A stretch of 64,000 nucleotides of DNA from Geomicrobium sp. JCM 19038 (GCF_000698125.1 NZ_BAXA01000006.1:1-64000), one strand, 5' to 3'; counted from the stretch's first letter, positions 28,172 through 37,373 are shown. The notes: generated from the letters alone by a model not told the origin. Program-made: numbers and translations.

Positions 28172-30663
28172 TTATTCATAGTAAGCAAGTAATTCTTCTG
28201 CATCATAACGAAGTTCTGTATAAGCTTCCCGAGAAAATGAATTTAAGTTCCACTGCCAAATGACGATGTTCCAATAGTTTCGTGCTGCATCATAATTGTC
28301 TTCCTCAATCACTCGTTCAGCGGCTGCCGTCAAACGATTAATCGTTGATGCGTAATAAATTTGTTCTGCATCGACTAAGTTTTCAATAGTCATCAGCGCC
28401 CGCTCTGGAGTTACGAGTTCAACTTGGCTCGACGTAAAAATGACGTTTGAAAGCAACCGATATAAATACTCTGGGTGATCTCTAAATCCTGGTTCTAAGC
28501 CCATAATCGTTACATTGGGTTTCTTTCCTTCAATGACGATTGGTTGACCAGAAGCTTCCTTTGCATCTTTCCAAAAACCCGCCTTAAAAAAATCTTCTTC
28601 TGCAAAACGTGCGACAACCTCTTCATCTGTTACGTCAGAAAACCAAATCGTATTATAGACAAAGCCTAGATCTTCTTCATCGTAACCGTGGGTAACACTC
28701 GACGGAGTGTAGTCTACGTGCACGACACCGTTACTATTTCTTGGACCTGTATGCGTCGTTGCATCACTTAGCTCTAACTGATTGACCGCTACAGAAGATG
28801 CACTTTGACCAATGGCAAAGTAATGACCTCCTGCATCGATAAATTCATGAACACGTTTCTTGTAGTCTTCTGACTCGTCAAATTGACCGCCGTTCGCAAT
28901 CACAAGATCAAAGTCTTCTAGTTTATGATTAATTACATCATTTGTTGAAATTCCAGTCACTTGATACCCCATCTTGAGGAGCGCTGCCCTCGTTCCGTGA
29001 TTGCTTCGATCGTTCAAAATGGCAACCTCAGGCGAGTGAATCATTGAGCCATCACGAGGAATATCAGTCGTTTCTAGATATAAATTAGAGTCCGAAATTA
29101 CTGATTCCAATTGCTCATTTCGTGTAGCATCAATGTGAAAATGACCTTCTTCACTGCGAATCACTTCAACACCTTCGTTAATCAATTCATTCACGAGTTG
29201 AACAGATTCAACAGAGTTATTCAGTAGAACATAAGGTCCATCTCCAATTAATTGACCTACGCTTTCCAAAGGCTCTGTAACCGGTTCAAGTGCCACACTT
29301 ACATCCTCATAGAGTGGTGTTGCTTCAAATCCCCACAGTTCAGGAATATTCCAAGCGGATACATCGTACATAGCGCTTGCTTGATCGCTAATATCTTCGC
29401 CGTCCCAAAGCAGGACGTTTGCCAAGCTTCGTTTTGCTTGATCAAGTCTTACTACATACGTACCTTCTTCATACGATTGGTCGTTCGTCTCAAATGTTTC
29501 TGTCGTCTTTTCAACGATGAGCCCATGTCGTAATAACTCATTTACCCCTTTGATCGTTGCAGATGCGTTCTGCTCATCTAGAGGTAACAAATAAGCATTT
29601 GGAAAATAACCGTCAGGATGATCGACATGTTCGAATCCCACACCGCGTTTAAAGATCTCAAGTTGATCTTTTGTCATTTCAAGTTTGTTCTCGCTCGAGA
29701 ACTTCAGCGATCCCATCACTGCATCAACCATCCAACGTACACCGTCTAAACTGTTATCTGGTGTCTCTAACGTATGACCATATACTCCGTGGTGATTCGC
29801 ATACATCGGTGTAAAAATCGGTGGATAATCATCCAACCGTCTTCCATATCACGATATGGAATGTAGGTGCCTTGCATGTTGCGGTAACGATCGGTTTCAT
29901 ACTGATCGCGATTTGTCACGAGTTCCGCTTCCATCGCCTCAGCATTCGGCATCGCCCACTTTAAATAGAGGTCATGTTCGTAATTGGGATTGTGAGGGTG
30001 GGTCGTAGGTTCAATAAGCCCCGGATTGTCATCATCATAGATGACAAATCCATGAAGGTCTAACAACACCATCGGATTCCAATCTCGAATCATGTCAATA
30101 TTCACCATCGTTTCTGGTTGAGAAAGCGTAACGTGATCACGATTCAAGTCAAAACCGTTCGCATTTTGTCTTGTTCCAAGCTCCCTTCCATCTGGATTGT
30201 TGACGACATTAAACACAAGCACATGCTCGTCCAAGATCGCCAGCGTCTCCTCATCTTCTGCAAAAGCGAAACGCTCAATGAGCTCTAACACTGCGTCAGT
30301 ACCAGGGAATTCGTTTCCATGAATTCCGCCAATAATCAAAATTGGCACATGAAAATCAGGTTCATCTTTAATCGTTTGTAACGACGCTGTCGGTTCAACT
30401 TGCATCGTTTCTCGAAATTCTTTTACTTCTTCAACATCAACATCCGGATGAGTGATCACAACTTCATATAAGTCCCTGCCTTGAACGCTTTGCCCAATGA
30501 CCTCAAACTCCATACGCTCACTTTGATTGTATGCTTCTAGAATCGGTAGAATTTCCTCATATGGAATCGGTTCGTAAGCATTAGCCTCACTTACAATTGG
30601 TGTGAATAATAAAAATATTACAGCTATTAGTAACGGTCTCATCGAATTATGTACTCGCTTCAT
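28172..30663 (-). CDS. Secreted M14 zinc carboxypeptidase with long C-terminal extension, frame-broken
   Basis: An 830-residue exported metallopeptidase after repair of one missing G near 29833 (GGTTGGATG should read GGTTGGGATG). A signal peptide ends near SEANA. The zinc ligands are in GGIHGNEFPGTDAV (HxxE) and LLDLHGF, the substrate motif NPDGREL is present, and the catalytic glutamate follows in YGHTLETPDN just after the break. The C-terminal 350 residues include a glutamine-amidotransferase-like region (VAILNDRSNHGTRAALLKMG, LVIANGGQFDES). The protein is very acidic. It would trim peptides outside the cell. The ATG at 30663 has a poor ribosome site; see the leader entry. Confidence 0.85.
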
Positions 30664-30800
30664 ATCGCTGCTACTACTCTCTGCTTACTTCTTGCAGGTC
30701 CTCGATTAGTAGCAGATTCACCTCCAAAATGATAGATTTTAAGTTTTGAGTCCCAAGTGATCCTCCTTCCTCATCAAAATCCCGTTTCATTGTGCAGATC
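30664..30800 (-). promoter_or_regulatory. Structured leader of the M14 gene
   Basis: A perfect 9-bp inverted repeat (CTGCTACTA, 30668-30676, with TAGTAGCAG, 30707-30715) would fold just before the ATG. Upstream on the mRNA are two strong SD-like sequences (GGAGGTG near 30720 and AAGGAGGATCAC near 30764). Each is followed only by very short reading frames. No riboswitch or T-box consensus was recognised. Confidence 0.4.
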
Positions 30801-30966
30801 TTTCCCTATTCTTACAGTGTATAAGAAAATATCACGTTTAATCGAATTTTAACGAGATTTTCTTACACGCTTCTACAATTCAATAAGTAAGGATCATGCC
30901 TTTCGTCTAGAATTGGTGCTTTTTTAATACATTTGCTAGAATATGTAACAAGAAAGGAGTTTCACC

Positions 30967-31185
30967 ATGCAAAAACGACCAAAACATCTGTTTTTCTTAA
31001 CTTTTGCTGCTCCGCTTTCCTTCATTGTGATGGTCGGATCGATTCTTTTACTTGCCAATCCAATTCCCCCAATTGTGATTTTTGGAACGCTCACACTGCT
31101 TTATCTACTTCTCGGTGTGTACCATTACAATCGTAATAAAAAGGGTATTGATAAAAAACGTTCACAAAGGGGTGACGTCCAATGA
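30967..31185 (+). CDS. Small two-TM membrane protein, 72 aa
   Basis: Two hydrophobic helices (FFLTFAAPLSFIVMVGSILL and VIFGTLTLLYLLLGVY) are followed by a basic tail NRNKKGIDKKRSQRG. The ATG follows GAAAGGAG. It overlaps the next gene by four bases, so the pair is coupled. No family recognised; it may be a partner subunit of the next protein. Confidence 0.6.
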   Translation: MQKRPKHLFFLTFAAPLSFIVMVGSILLLANPIPPIVIFGTLTLLYLLLGVYHYNRNKKGIDKKRSQRGDVQ

Positions 31186-31730
31186 TGTCTGTCTATCCTA
31201 TGGAAGGTTCATGGGTAATCACTAGTTTCGTCATCCTTTTATTTATGATTAGCATGTATGTACTTAATGGACTGATTGCAACGAGTCAGTACCCATCACT
31301 GAATGGCCAACAAAAGAAAGAGTGGAAGTCTTATCGAAGTCACCCAACGTCTACAATTCTTTGGACAATTGTCACGGCACTAACTGCAGGGCTGATTCAT
31401 TATGGCGCATCGCTTAGTGAGACACTTTGGCTAACGATTCCATTAAACTTAATCGCGTTTGCGATCTTCACCTACTTATTAATGGAACTTGCCTTTCTCA
31501 TCGTTGCAAACCTACTGCTTCGACTGAGGACGTTTCACCACACAGAGCAACTTGAAAAACAAATAGGACTTATCTTTATGATTGCAGCACCAGTTGTTTT
31601 TGGACTTTCCTTTCTATTAAATTGGTTTATCCTCACCTGGCTCCCACTATTTCTGTTATTATTTGGTCTTACTTTTCGCTACATTACTGAAAAAGAAGCT
31701 CAGAAGAGACGCAAAAAGAAGTCCTATTAA
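31182..31730 (+). CDS. Hypothetical multi-pass membrane protein, 182 aa
   Basis: About five hydrophobic helices, with a cytosolic loop around NGQQKKEWKSYRSHP and a basic C-terminal tail EKEAQKRRKKKSY. No motif identifies it. It is translationally coupled to the small membrane protein upstream and followed by a tiny glycine-rich membrane protein gene, suggesting an operon of envelope proteins. Confidence 0.55.
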   Translation: MMSVYPMEGSWVITSFVILLFMISMYVLNGLIATSQYPSLNGQQKKEWKSYRSHPTSTILWTIVTALTAGLIHYGASLSETLWLTIPLNLIAFAIFTYLLMELAFLIVANLLLRLRTFHHTEQLEKQIGLIFMIAAPVVFGLSFLLNWFILTWLPLFLLLFGLTFRYITEKEAQKRRKKKSY

Positions 31731-31789
31731 CCCTTACCTACTCATAGTAATGATACAATTCAGAAAACACATTACCTGAGGTGATTGCC

Positions 31790-31917
31790 ATTCTTATTGC
31801 TGGTGGGTTCTCATTGGGCTTGGGATTGGACTGTTTCTCGATTACGTCACAGCCGGTCTCCTCATTGGAGCGGGCATCGGATTGATTGCTGAATACTTCG
31901 TTCAGCGCAAAGTATAA
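31790..31917 (+). CDS. Tiny glycine-zipper membrane protein, frame-broken, apparent ATT start
   Basis: After repair of one G at the GGG run 31805-31807 the frame reads LIAGG, then VLIGLGIGLFLDYVTAGLLI and GAGIGLIAEYFVQRKV, 42 residues. GAGGTGA stands six bases before an ATT at 31790, where an initiator would be expected; ATT is either a rare start or a miscalled ATG. The regular GxGxG spacing suggests packed helices. A strong terminator follows immediately. Confidence 0.5.
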
Positions 31918-31918
31918 A

Positions 31919-31956
31919 GCAAGCCGCTGAGAATGGTCTCAACGGCTTGCTTTTTT
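31919..31956 (+). terminator. Strong terminator
   Basis: GCAAGCCGCTGAGA-atgg-TCTCAACGGCTTGC followed by six T, between convergent genes. Confidence 0.9.
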
Positions 31957-31957
31957 G

Positions 31958-32967
31958 TTAAAGTGAAAAGGCTTTAGCAAGTAATTCATAAGAACGATGA
32001 CGAGATGCTTTCTCTGTTAACATATTTAAAATCATCACTTCATCCACTTGCGCTTCATCTGCTAAAGTTCGAATCTCTTCTTTGACTCGTTCAATGCTTC
32101 CAATAATGAACTTGCCCTTATTCTCCTCTTTCACTCGTTGTTCTTGGATCGTATACGTATGATTTGCTACTTCCTCAAGTGTTGGTGGTGGATTCGTAAA
32201 CTGTCCCGTTCCCCATCGAACCCACTGCAACTCAGCTGGTCCTGCTAAGTATTCAGCTTCTTCATCGGTTTCTGCAGCAATGACCATGATCGCTAAAATG
32301 CTCTTCGGTTGCTCCATAAACACGGATGGTTTAAAGTTCTCACGATACGCCCGCAACATCGGTACGGCAAGTTGCGGAGAGATATGCGCAGCAAAAACAA
32401 AGCCTAAACCGTTGTTGGAAGCAAAGCGCATGCCGCCATCACTTGAACCGAGCATAAATTGCGCAGGTGTTAATGGCTCAGGTGCGTGTGATATCGATGC
32501 AAATGGGTGTTCATCTTTAAACTCCCCTTTAAAGTAACTCAGAAGTTCATCGAGTTGACTCGGGAAATCATCGCGCACGACTGCTTCACGGGAGCGTCTA
32601 AGCGCGAGCGCGTTAACCCATCTGTTCCAGGAGCACGTCCAATTCCTAAATCAATTCGACCTGGGTTCAAAGCTTCAAGTAATGCGAAGTTCTCTGCCAC
32701 TTTTAATGGACTATGATTTGGAAGCATAATCCCCCCTGAACCGATTCGTATACGGCTCGTGTTCGCCGCTACATGTGCACTAAGTAAGTCAGGTGATGTA
32801 CTCATTTGATATTTCGTATTGTGATGCTCCGCAAACCAATATCGCGTGAATCCTAATGTCTCGACGTGTTGAGCGAGCTCTGTTGAATTAATGAGCGTTT
32901 GTGTTGCGGACTCTCCGTTGTAAATCGTGGCTAAATCTAATATTGATAGTTGTATGCTTCGTTCCAT
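31958..32967 (-). CDS. LLM-class flavin-dependent monooxygenase (luciferase-like), frame-broken
   Basis: A bacterial-luciferase-fold oxidoreductase using reduced FMN. The group signature is visible: LSILDLATIYNGESATQTL, YWFAEHHNTKYQMSTSP, RIRIGSGGIMLPNHSP and RIDLGIGRAPGTD. The frame breaks near 32608, and ALRRSREAVVRDDFPSQLDE continues in the next frame. One added base gives 336 residues, the family norm. The reduced flavin could come from the SsuE-like reductase at 18051-18593, though the genes are distant. Substrate unknown. Confidence 0.85.
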
Positions 32968-32985
32968 TAAAAGGTTTCCCCATTT

Positions 32986-33546
32986 CTAGTCATCGTCACG
33001 ACTCGAAGCAATTTTTGCTTCAGAAAGATCCGCATTGGTTCCTCTCATGTAGGATTGCGTTGCTCGATCAATGATGGCATTACGAAAATCGACACGACTC
33101 AAATTGCACTGTTGAAAATTGACATTTTGCAACGTTGCCCCGTAGAATGACGTGTTCTTAAGTGAACAATAACTGAACTTAACGCCTTTTAACGTCTCAT
33201 GACTAAAATCACAATCATTTAATGTTGAATGTTTAAACGTCGTACTTACGAGCGTACATCCTTCAAACGACGCTTTTTTCATCGTAGAATTCGTAAACTT
33301 CACACCGGTCAAATTCGTCTCAAGAAAAATTGCATCATGCAATGTAGACGAAGAAAACTTGCTATTTTTGAAATCAGAATGAAGAAACTCTGATCCAGTC
33401 AACGTGCATGAAGAGAACTTTCCGTTTACATTTGAGATGTGTGCAAACTCCGTATTTTTTAAGTTCTCACTCGAATATTTCACACGAACTTGATCGTCGA
33501 GAGCAATATCTTTAGGTTGAACAACTTCAAAATCTTCTTCCTTCAT
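32986..33546 (-). CDS. Pentapeptide-repeat protein
   Basis: A 186-residue right-handed beta-helix made of repeats of the A(N/D)LXX type, here degenerate: LKNTEFAHI, LTGSEFLHSD, LHDAIFLETNL, LTGVKFTNSTM, LVSTTFKHS, LKNTSFYGATL, LSRVDFRNAI. Some pentapeptide proteins (Qnr, MfpA) mimic DNA and protect gyrase; nothing here shows that role. The ATG at 33546 follows GGGGGAGTG. It stands 19 bases upstream of the LLM gene and may be co-transcribed with it. Confidence 0.85.
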   Translation of the reverse strand: MKEEDFEVVQPKDIALDDQVRVKYSSENLKNTEFAHISNVNGKFSSCTLTGSEFLHSDFKNSKFSSSTLHDAIFLETNLTGVKFTNSTMKKASFEGCTLVSTTFKHSTLNDCDFSHETLKGVKFSYCSLKNTSFYGATLQNVNFQQCNLSRVDFRNAIIDRATQSYMRGTNADLSEAKIASSRDDD

Positions 33547-33594
33547 CCATTCACTCCCCCTTATACGTTCTATTATACTTGAAATTCACATCTG

Positions 33595-33635
33595 CAAAAA
33601 AAGCAAGTGAATCATTAACACCGATTCACTTGCTT
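33595..33635 (-). terminator. Terminator of the 77-aa membrane protein gene
   Basis: Minus strand: AAGCAAGTGAATC...GATTCACTTGCTT (13-bp perfect stem) then TTTTTT. Confidence 0.85.
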
Positions 33636-33860
33636 TCTTTGTCTTTACTTTGCTCTTCTTCGAGTCGCTTTCTACGTCTAGATAGAAAACTCGTAACTAG
33701 AATGAGCGGCATTAATACAATTGCCGTATCTCTAATCTCATTAACCCCTGTTACGATGCCAATGAGCGCAAGTACAAAAACGACGAGACAAACAGACACA
33801 TTAAGTATTGTAAAAAAAAGTTACCGAGAAATTGAGGAAAAAGCTTTTTTTTGTAGACAT
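33626..33860 (-). CDS. Small membrane protein, frame-broken at T8
   Basis: The start MSTKKSFFLNFSVTFF leads into a run of eight T on the coding strand (33812-33819). With seven T the frame continues as TILNVSVCLVVFVLALIGIV and on to SRRRKRLEEEQSKDKESK, 77 residues with two helices and a charged tail. The stop lies inside the left arm of a strong terminator. No family recognised. Confidence 0.5.
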
Positions 33861-33917
33861 AGGACTAGTTTATCATAAACAAACGAATGGATTCTAGAAT
33901 GTACGTTTGCCAATCTT

Positions 33918-34310
33918 TTACGATTCAGCAACTCTCCTTAAATGCAAATGCCAAAGCACAAACATCCCAATCCATATTAACGAGAGACAAATCGCAAGAA
34001 CAATCGTGTACGTCGCAAGTGTTACACCTTGATTCATATGATAAATGACCGCGCTGATCGGGGCGATGATCCCAATAATAAAGCCGTACTTTAAAAAACG
34101 TTGCTCTTTATGTCCTCGACTGACAAATGTCATCGTAAGAAATGTGGCAATGCCTGCCCCAAGTAAAGGGAGGCCTATTAAATACAAGAAGGTGTCCACA
34201 ATCGTAAAACCATTATAAATGAGTACAGATGACGTAATAAGTAGTCCGACAAAGACGAGCGCAAAAGAGACTCGTAAAGAAACAGTTCGTTCGTATTCAT
34301 TTAAGTCCAT
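33918..34310 (-). CDS. Hypothetical four-TM membrane protein, 130 aa
   Basis: I start it at the ATG at 34310 (MDLNEYERTVSLR), which follows GGGAGGATG; the longer frame would begin inside the HNH gene. Four helices are predicted with a short loop RGHKEQR in the middle. No known family. It is 22 bases downstream of the HNH gene and may be its operon partner. Confidence 0.55.
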   Translation of the reverse strand: MDLNEYERTVSLRVSFALVFVGLLITSSVLIYNGFTIVDTFLYLIGLPLLGAGIATFLTMTFVSRGHKEQRFLKYGFIIGIIAPISAVIYHMNQGVTLATYTIVLAICLSLIWIGMFVLWHLHLRRVAES

Positions 34311-34332
34311 AACAAAACATCCTCCCTTCGCT

Positions 34333-34641
34333 TTATTTCCCTTTTTGCCGTTTGGCATTCGACTTTGTCGTCTTTGGAATTGTGGAAGAATGTTGCTTAC
34401 GAATCCACTTAATAAATGATTGCAACTTCGGATCTTGCTGAAGCGACTCCACCGTCGTTAATCGCAGGGCAATTTCTTGGTTCGTGTAGAGAGCATGAAT
34501 TTGTTTATGGCAAGGTATGCACAAAAAGGATGTCGACTCTAATACACCACCCTCTTCTTTAGGTACAAGATGATGAATCGTTCGCTTCACCTCCTGCCTG
34601 CCACACAGTTCACACGTTCCTACAGTAGCCTTCAAGGTCAT
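34333..34641 (-). CDS. HNH endonuclease domain protein
   Basis: A 102-residue protein with the zinc-binding pair CELCG and CIPCHK around the catalytic HHLVPKEEGG (the first His of HNH) and HKQIH. The ATG at 34641 follows AGAAGGAGG. Stand-alone HNH proteins of this size occur in genomes and phages and their role is often unknown. No restriction or homing partner is adjacent. Confidence 0.8.
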   Translation of the reverse strand: MTLKATVGTCELCGRQEVKRTIHHLVPKEEGGVLESTSFLCIPCHKQIHALYTNQEIALRLTTVESLQQDPKLQSFIKWIRKQHSSTIPKTTKSNAKRQKGK

Positions 34642-34725
34642 TGTCCTCCTTCTAGCCAAAATCTTGTCGAATTTACTTGCATTATAGCATGAATTGCAAA
34701 ATGAAAACTTCCATGACGAGCTCAA

Positions 34726-35232
34726 TTAAAACGGTTCGTTGTCCATTTGAATCGGTGTTATAGTTCCATGGAGCCAATCGCTCCTTGTTTTTGCATAACT
34801 AAGACAATCATAGACTGTCCCATCTTCATCAATCCAACCACTTCTATAATATGCTTCTTTCACAAAGCCTGCGGCATGGAACGTTTTTCGCATCGCCATA
34901 TTGTCTACACGAGTGCAGCCCTCTAATCGAATAACCTTCTCGTAATTCGTAAACGTATAATCGGTTACCCATTGCAACATGTGCTTGCCGATGCCTTTTC
35001 CACGTACATTTGAAGCTAAGCGTATGTCTAGCATTGGATTGAGATCATCAATGTCTTCTATGACAACCAAACCAATCTTTTTATCAAACTGCTCCACCCA
35101 AAACGCTAGATTTTTACCGTGATATTTTCCTTCATCAAAAGCATGTTCATACATCGCTTCACTCGATTCATGATTGCTATGATAAGGCCAGTGCTCACGT
35201 TGCAGAAACGTGAGCAACTGCAAGCTTCTCAT
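34726..35232 (-). CDS. GNAT family N-acetyltransferase
   Basis: A 168-residue acyltransferase of the RimJ/RimL-like branch. The acetyl-CoA motif is NVRGKGIGKHMLQWV near residue 75, followed by LEGCTRVDNMAMRKTFHAAG and KEAYYRSGWIDEDG. Its substrate (a protein amine or an antibiotic) is unknown. Its ATG overlaps the stop of the upstream nucleotidyltransferase gene (ATGA), so the pair is coupled, which favours a shared detoxifying role. Confidence 0.8.
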   Translation of the reverse strand: MRSLQLLTFLQREHWPYHSNHESSEAMYEHAFDEGKYHGKNLAFWVEQFDKKIGLVVIEDIDDLNPMLDIRLASNVRGKGIGKHMLQWVTDYTFTNYEKVIRLEGCTRVDNMAMRKTFHAAGFVKEAYYRSGWIDEDGTVYDCLSYAKTRSDWLHGTITPIQMDNEPF

Positions 35233-35960
35233 CTTTTAGCGGATAGATTTTTAGCGTAGCAAGTACGTTCACACGGCTCATCCTTCTTCGCTTCACGGTG
35301 GAACTGTTCACTTAACCAATTCCCTTCTTGCTCATGAAGCCTTGTTATCCAAATTTGAGAACGAAGCATAACCATTGAATAATACGTACGAATGAGCTTT
35401 CTCGCAAACGCCACCGTCGTCTGCCTAAACTCCTCATCGTCCCCATGATACATCCGCTTCATCGCTCGTTCATATACTTCATTAATATCTCCATTAAAAC
35501 GAATTGCAATCTCAGAAGTTAAGCGATACGGACCGAAGTATGGACGTAAATCGTTACCATCCACACAGATTGATAACTCTTTCAAAAACGCTTGTTCATC
35601 ATAGTTCTTAGGGTCCACCGTATAGTCATAATTCGTAAAAGCCATGCCAACATCACGAAAATTATCAACATACGTTTTCGATAATGATTGCCCCAGAAAA
35701 TTTAATCGACGTTTCTCTTGCTCAGACACATCCCCCCTAAACAAGACGAGCAAGTCCAAGTCCGACTTCTTCTTCACAGCTTCTCCCCGTGCTACACTGC
35801 CATAAACGTAAACGCTATGCACTTGTTTAGGAAAAGCTTGCTTTAATTGAGCGACGCAGTCTTGAATACACGTGTTGTACAAACTAATTTGAGTCGCCAC
35901 AACATCACTTTCGATGTACCCTTGCTCGTCTAACCCGTGCCCTTTATGGATGAGCGTCAT
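35229..35960 (-). CDS. Nucleotidyltransferase domain protein (AadA/Kan-type fold)
   Basis: A 243-residue protein whose N-terminal nucleotidyltransferase motif YGSVARGEAVKKKSDLDLLV carries the two catalytic aspartates. A helical C-terminal domain follows. This is the layout of aminoglycoside nucleotidyltransferases and their uncharacterised relatives, so drug adenylylation is possible but unproven. The ATG at 35960 follows AAAGGAGG. It overlaps the GNAT gene and lies 76 bases after mepB. Confidence 0.75.
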   Translation of the reverse strand: MTLIHKGHGLDEQGYIESDVVATQISLYNTCIQDCVAQLKQAFPKQVHSVYVYGSVARGEAVKKKSDLDLLVLFRGDVSEQEKRRLNFLGQSLSKTYVDNFRDVGMAFTNYDYTVDPKNYDEQAFLKELSICVDGNDLRPYFGPYRLTSEIAIRFNGDINEVYERAMKRMYHGDDEEFRQTTVAFARKLIRTYYSMVMLRSQIWITRLHEQEGNWLSEQFHREAKKDEPCERTCYAKNLSAKR

Positions 35961-36036
35961 TGCAAAGAACCTCCTTTTGATTATAAATATTCTACGGGGT
36001 AAACAGGAAATCCCTTCTTTTAATGACAAGATGGGA

Positions 36037-36546
36037 CTACACACGATAGAGTTTCTTTAATCGTTCTAAAGGTAAACGACTTGGATTGCTCATGTCGATA
36101 AAGTAAGGCAACTGCCAGTTTTGAGTAGAGATTGCTTGTTTATTATTCGGTTCGTCCCAGCAAGGGTACACTCTCATTGCCATTTTCCCCTTTGTCGAAG
36201 GTGAGTGAAGAATGCCTCTTTTGAAAAGAACCTCTTTCGGAAAGATAAACTGCCCAAACTGTCGCTCATTGCGAAAGGTCGTGATCACAATTAAATCTGG
36301 AGATGCTTCATAAGAATAAGGCCGATTTTTACCATCCGTATCTTTTTCCCAAAGGGATACAAACTGACCAATCTTAGTCGGTGTCTGATGTGCGACTCTA
36401 AATCGCACGGTTTTAGACATTAAGTGAAACGTGCCTGCCCCGTACTTTTTATTGTGCACTTCTTCTTGAATTGCTTTTACTGTAAACTGATTTGGCTCAT
36501 AAACCAGCTTATTTACATATGCAAACGCCTCATAAAAGTCATTCAT
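36037..36546 (-). CDS. mepB: MepB family protein
   Basis: A 169-residue protein. The stretches KKYGAGTFHLMSKTVRFRVA and FIFPKEVLFKRGI followed by KGKMAMRVYPCWDEP are typical of MepB, a protein first noted next to the Staphylococcus MepRA multidrug efflux genes. Its biochemical role is unknown. The AAGGAG site overlaps the stop region of the small membrane protein gene upstream, so the two are coupled. Confidence 0.85.
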   Translation of the reverse strand: MNDFYEAFAYVNKLVYEPNQFTVKAIQEEVHNKKYGAGTFHLMSKTVRFRVAHQTPTKIGQFVSLWEKDTDGKNRPYSYEASPDLIVITTFRNERQFGQFIFPKEVLFKRGILHSPSTKGKMAMRVYPCWDEPNNKQAISTQNWQLPYFIDMSNPSRLPLERLKKLYRV

Positions 36547-36557
36547 GATCCCACTCC

Positions 36558-36716
36558 TTACGAAAACAGATCAATAAGATTCCTAGCGCCGCCACCCCTG
36601 TTCGGATCAATGGCTTTTAATAGGAGTGTAGCAGCCATAAATACAATTAAAACAGCTAGACCAATCTTCCCGCCAACGCTCATTTTATCTTTTTTGGTGT
36701 TCTTAATTTTCTTCAA
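36558..36716 (-). CDS. Small membrane protein, 52 aa
   Basis: TTG start after AGGGGATAG. The sequence runs MKKIKNTKKDKMSVGGKIGL and has one helix (GLAVLIVFMAATLLLKA), then a polar tail with GGGARN. It is coupled to mepB through a ribosome site at its stop codon. No family recognised. Confidence 0.5.
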   Translation of the reverse strand: MKKIKNTKKDKMSVGGKIGLAVLIVFMAATLLLKAIDPNRGGGARNLIDLFS

Positions 36717-36793
36717 AATCTATCCCCTAAGTACTTTATTAACTTTAATTTGCCAAATTACAGACCGTATTGATTTCCTTCTCTAAATCACGA

Positions 36794-36961
36794 CTACTTC
36801 CCTTTCAAGTTTATGTAGATGAGTACGCACATCGCAAAGATCATTCCATGTATCAAAAAGAAGAACAACTCAATACTGATCCCTAGAAATGACATCACGG
36901 CTAGCAATAGCGCTGTTCCAAACATGCCTACTACACACGTTACAATAATGTTTAATACCAA
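36794..36961 (-). CDS. Small membrane protein, 55 aa
   Basis: TTG start after AAAAGGGGG. The protein is almost entirely hydrophobic, with two helices (VLNIIVTCVVGMFGTALLLA and FFFLIHGMIFAMCVLIYI) and a KGK end. It lies 77 bases upstream of the 52-aa gene and may lead the same operon. Function unknown. Confidence 0.5.
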   Translation of the reverse strand: MVLNIIVTCVVGMFGTALLLAVMSFLGISIELFFFLIHGMIFAMCVLIYINLKGK

Positions 36962-37013
36962 TTTGTTAACCCCCTTTTATAAAGAGTGAAGATGGAGTAG
37001 TAAAAAAACGGGG

Positions 37014-37055
37014 CTTGTTCCACGCTCGCCTTCTCTTGTTCCGTGCTCTCCTACC
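37014..37055. repeat. Two-unit 21-bp tandem repeat
   Basis: CTTGTTCCACGCTCGCCTTC-type unit followed by a second 21-bp unit with CTTGTTCCGTGCTCTCC. It is related to the pair at 11-52 (about 15 of 21 positions between the first units). It lies in the gap before the ABC-F leader. Confidence 0.55.
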
Positions 37056-37238
37056 CTTAATTCGAACACGCGCCCAAAATAATTTATCAGCTCTGTTCAC
37101 TTTTCACAACGGTTTTAGCGCCATTTGATACGTTGCTCTTTACGCCCACTTTCACTACCTTATAAGAAATAGATTCTTTACTTTTCTGAATACATTCGCT
37201 ACATTAGAAGTAATTAAACGTTCGGGAGGTGAGTAGGC

Positions 37239-37370
37239 ATGAGTCTTTTTAGTGGAAGTCTGGCACAAATTGGTGCGTTTTTGTCGCGGTGTCGGACGAT
37301 ATTTTCGACAATCGTTTTGAAATTGGATCAGTCTGTCCTTTTTTACAAAACGATACCGGAAATTCACTGA
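37239..37370 (+). CDS. Leader ORF of the ABC-F gene, 43 aa
   Basis: An ORF beginning MSLFSGSLAQIGAFLSRCRT with a strong site GGGAGGTGAG six bases before its ATG. It ends just upstream of an intrinsic terminator that precedes the ABC-F gene. The peptide has no family resemblance. Its position suggests a regulatory ORF whose translation senses a stalled ribosome, as known for several antibiotic-resistance ABC-F genes. The whole ORF is also folded by repeats such as ATCGTTTTG/CAAAACGAT. Confidence 0.5.
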   Translation: MSLFSGSLAQIGAFLSRCRTIFSTIVLKLDQSVLFYKTIPEIH

Positions 37371-37373
37371 GAA

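Noticed and set aside
30664-30800. T-box or known riboswitch before the M14 gene
   Set aside because: No T-box consensus (such as the AGGGTGGNACCGCG sequence) and no other riboswitch core could be found.
33579-33878. A 99-codon plus-strand ORF
   Set aside because: It is the shadow of the repaired 77-aa membrane protein gene on the minus strand, which has a terminator.
37155-37367. A minus-strand ORF of 70 codons opposite the ABC-F leader
   Set aside because: The plus strand carries the ribosome site, the leader ORF and the terminator; the minus ORF has no supporting signals.
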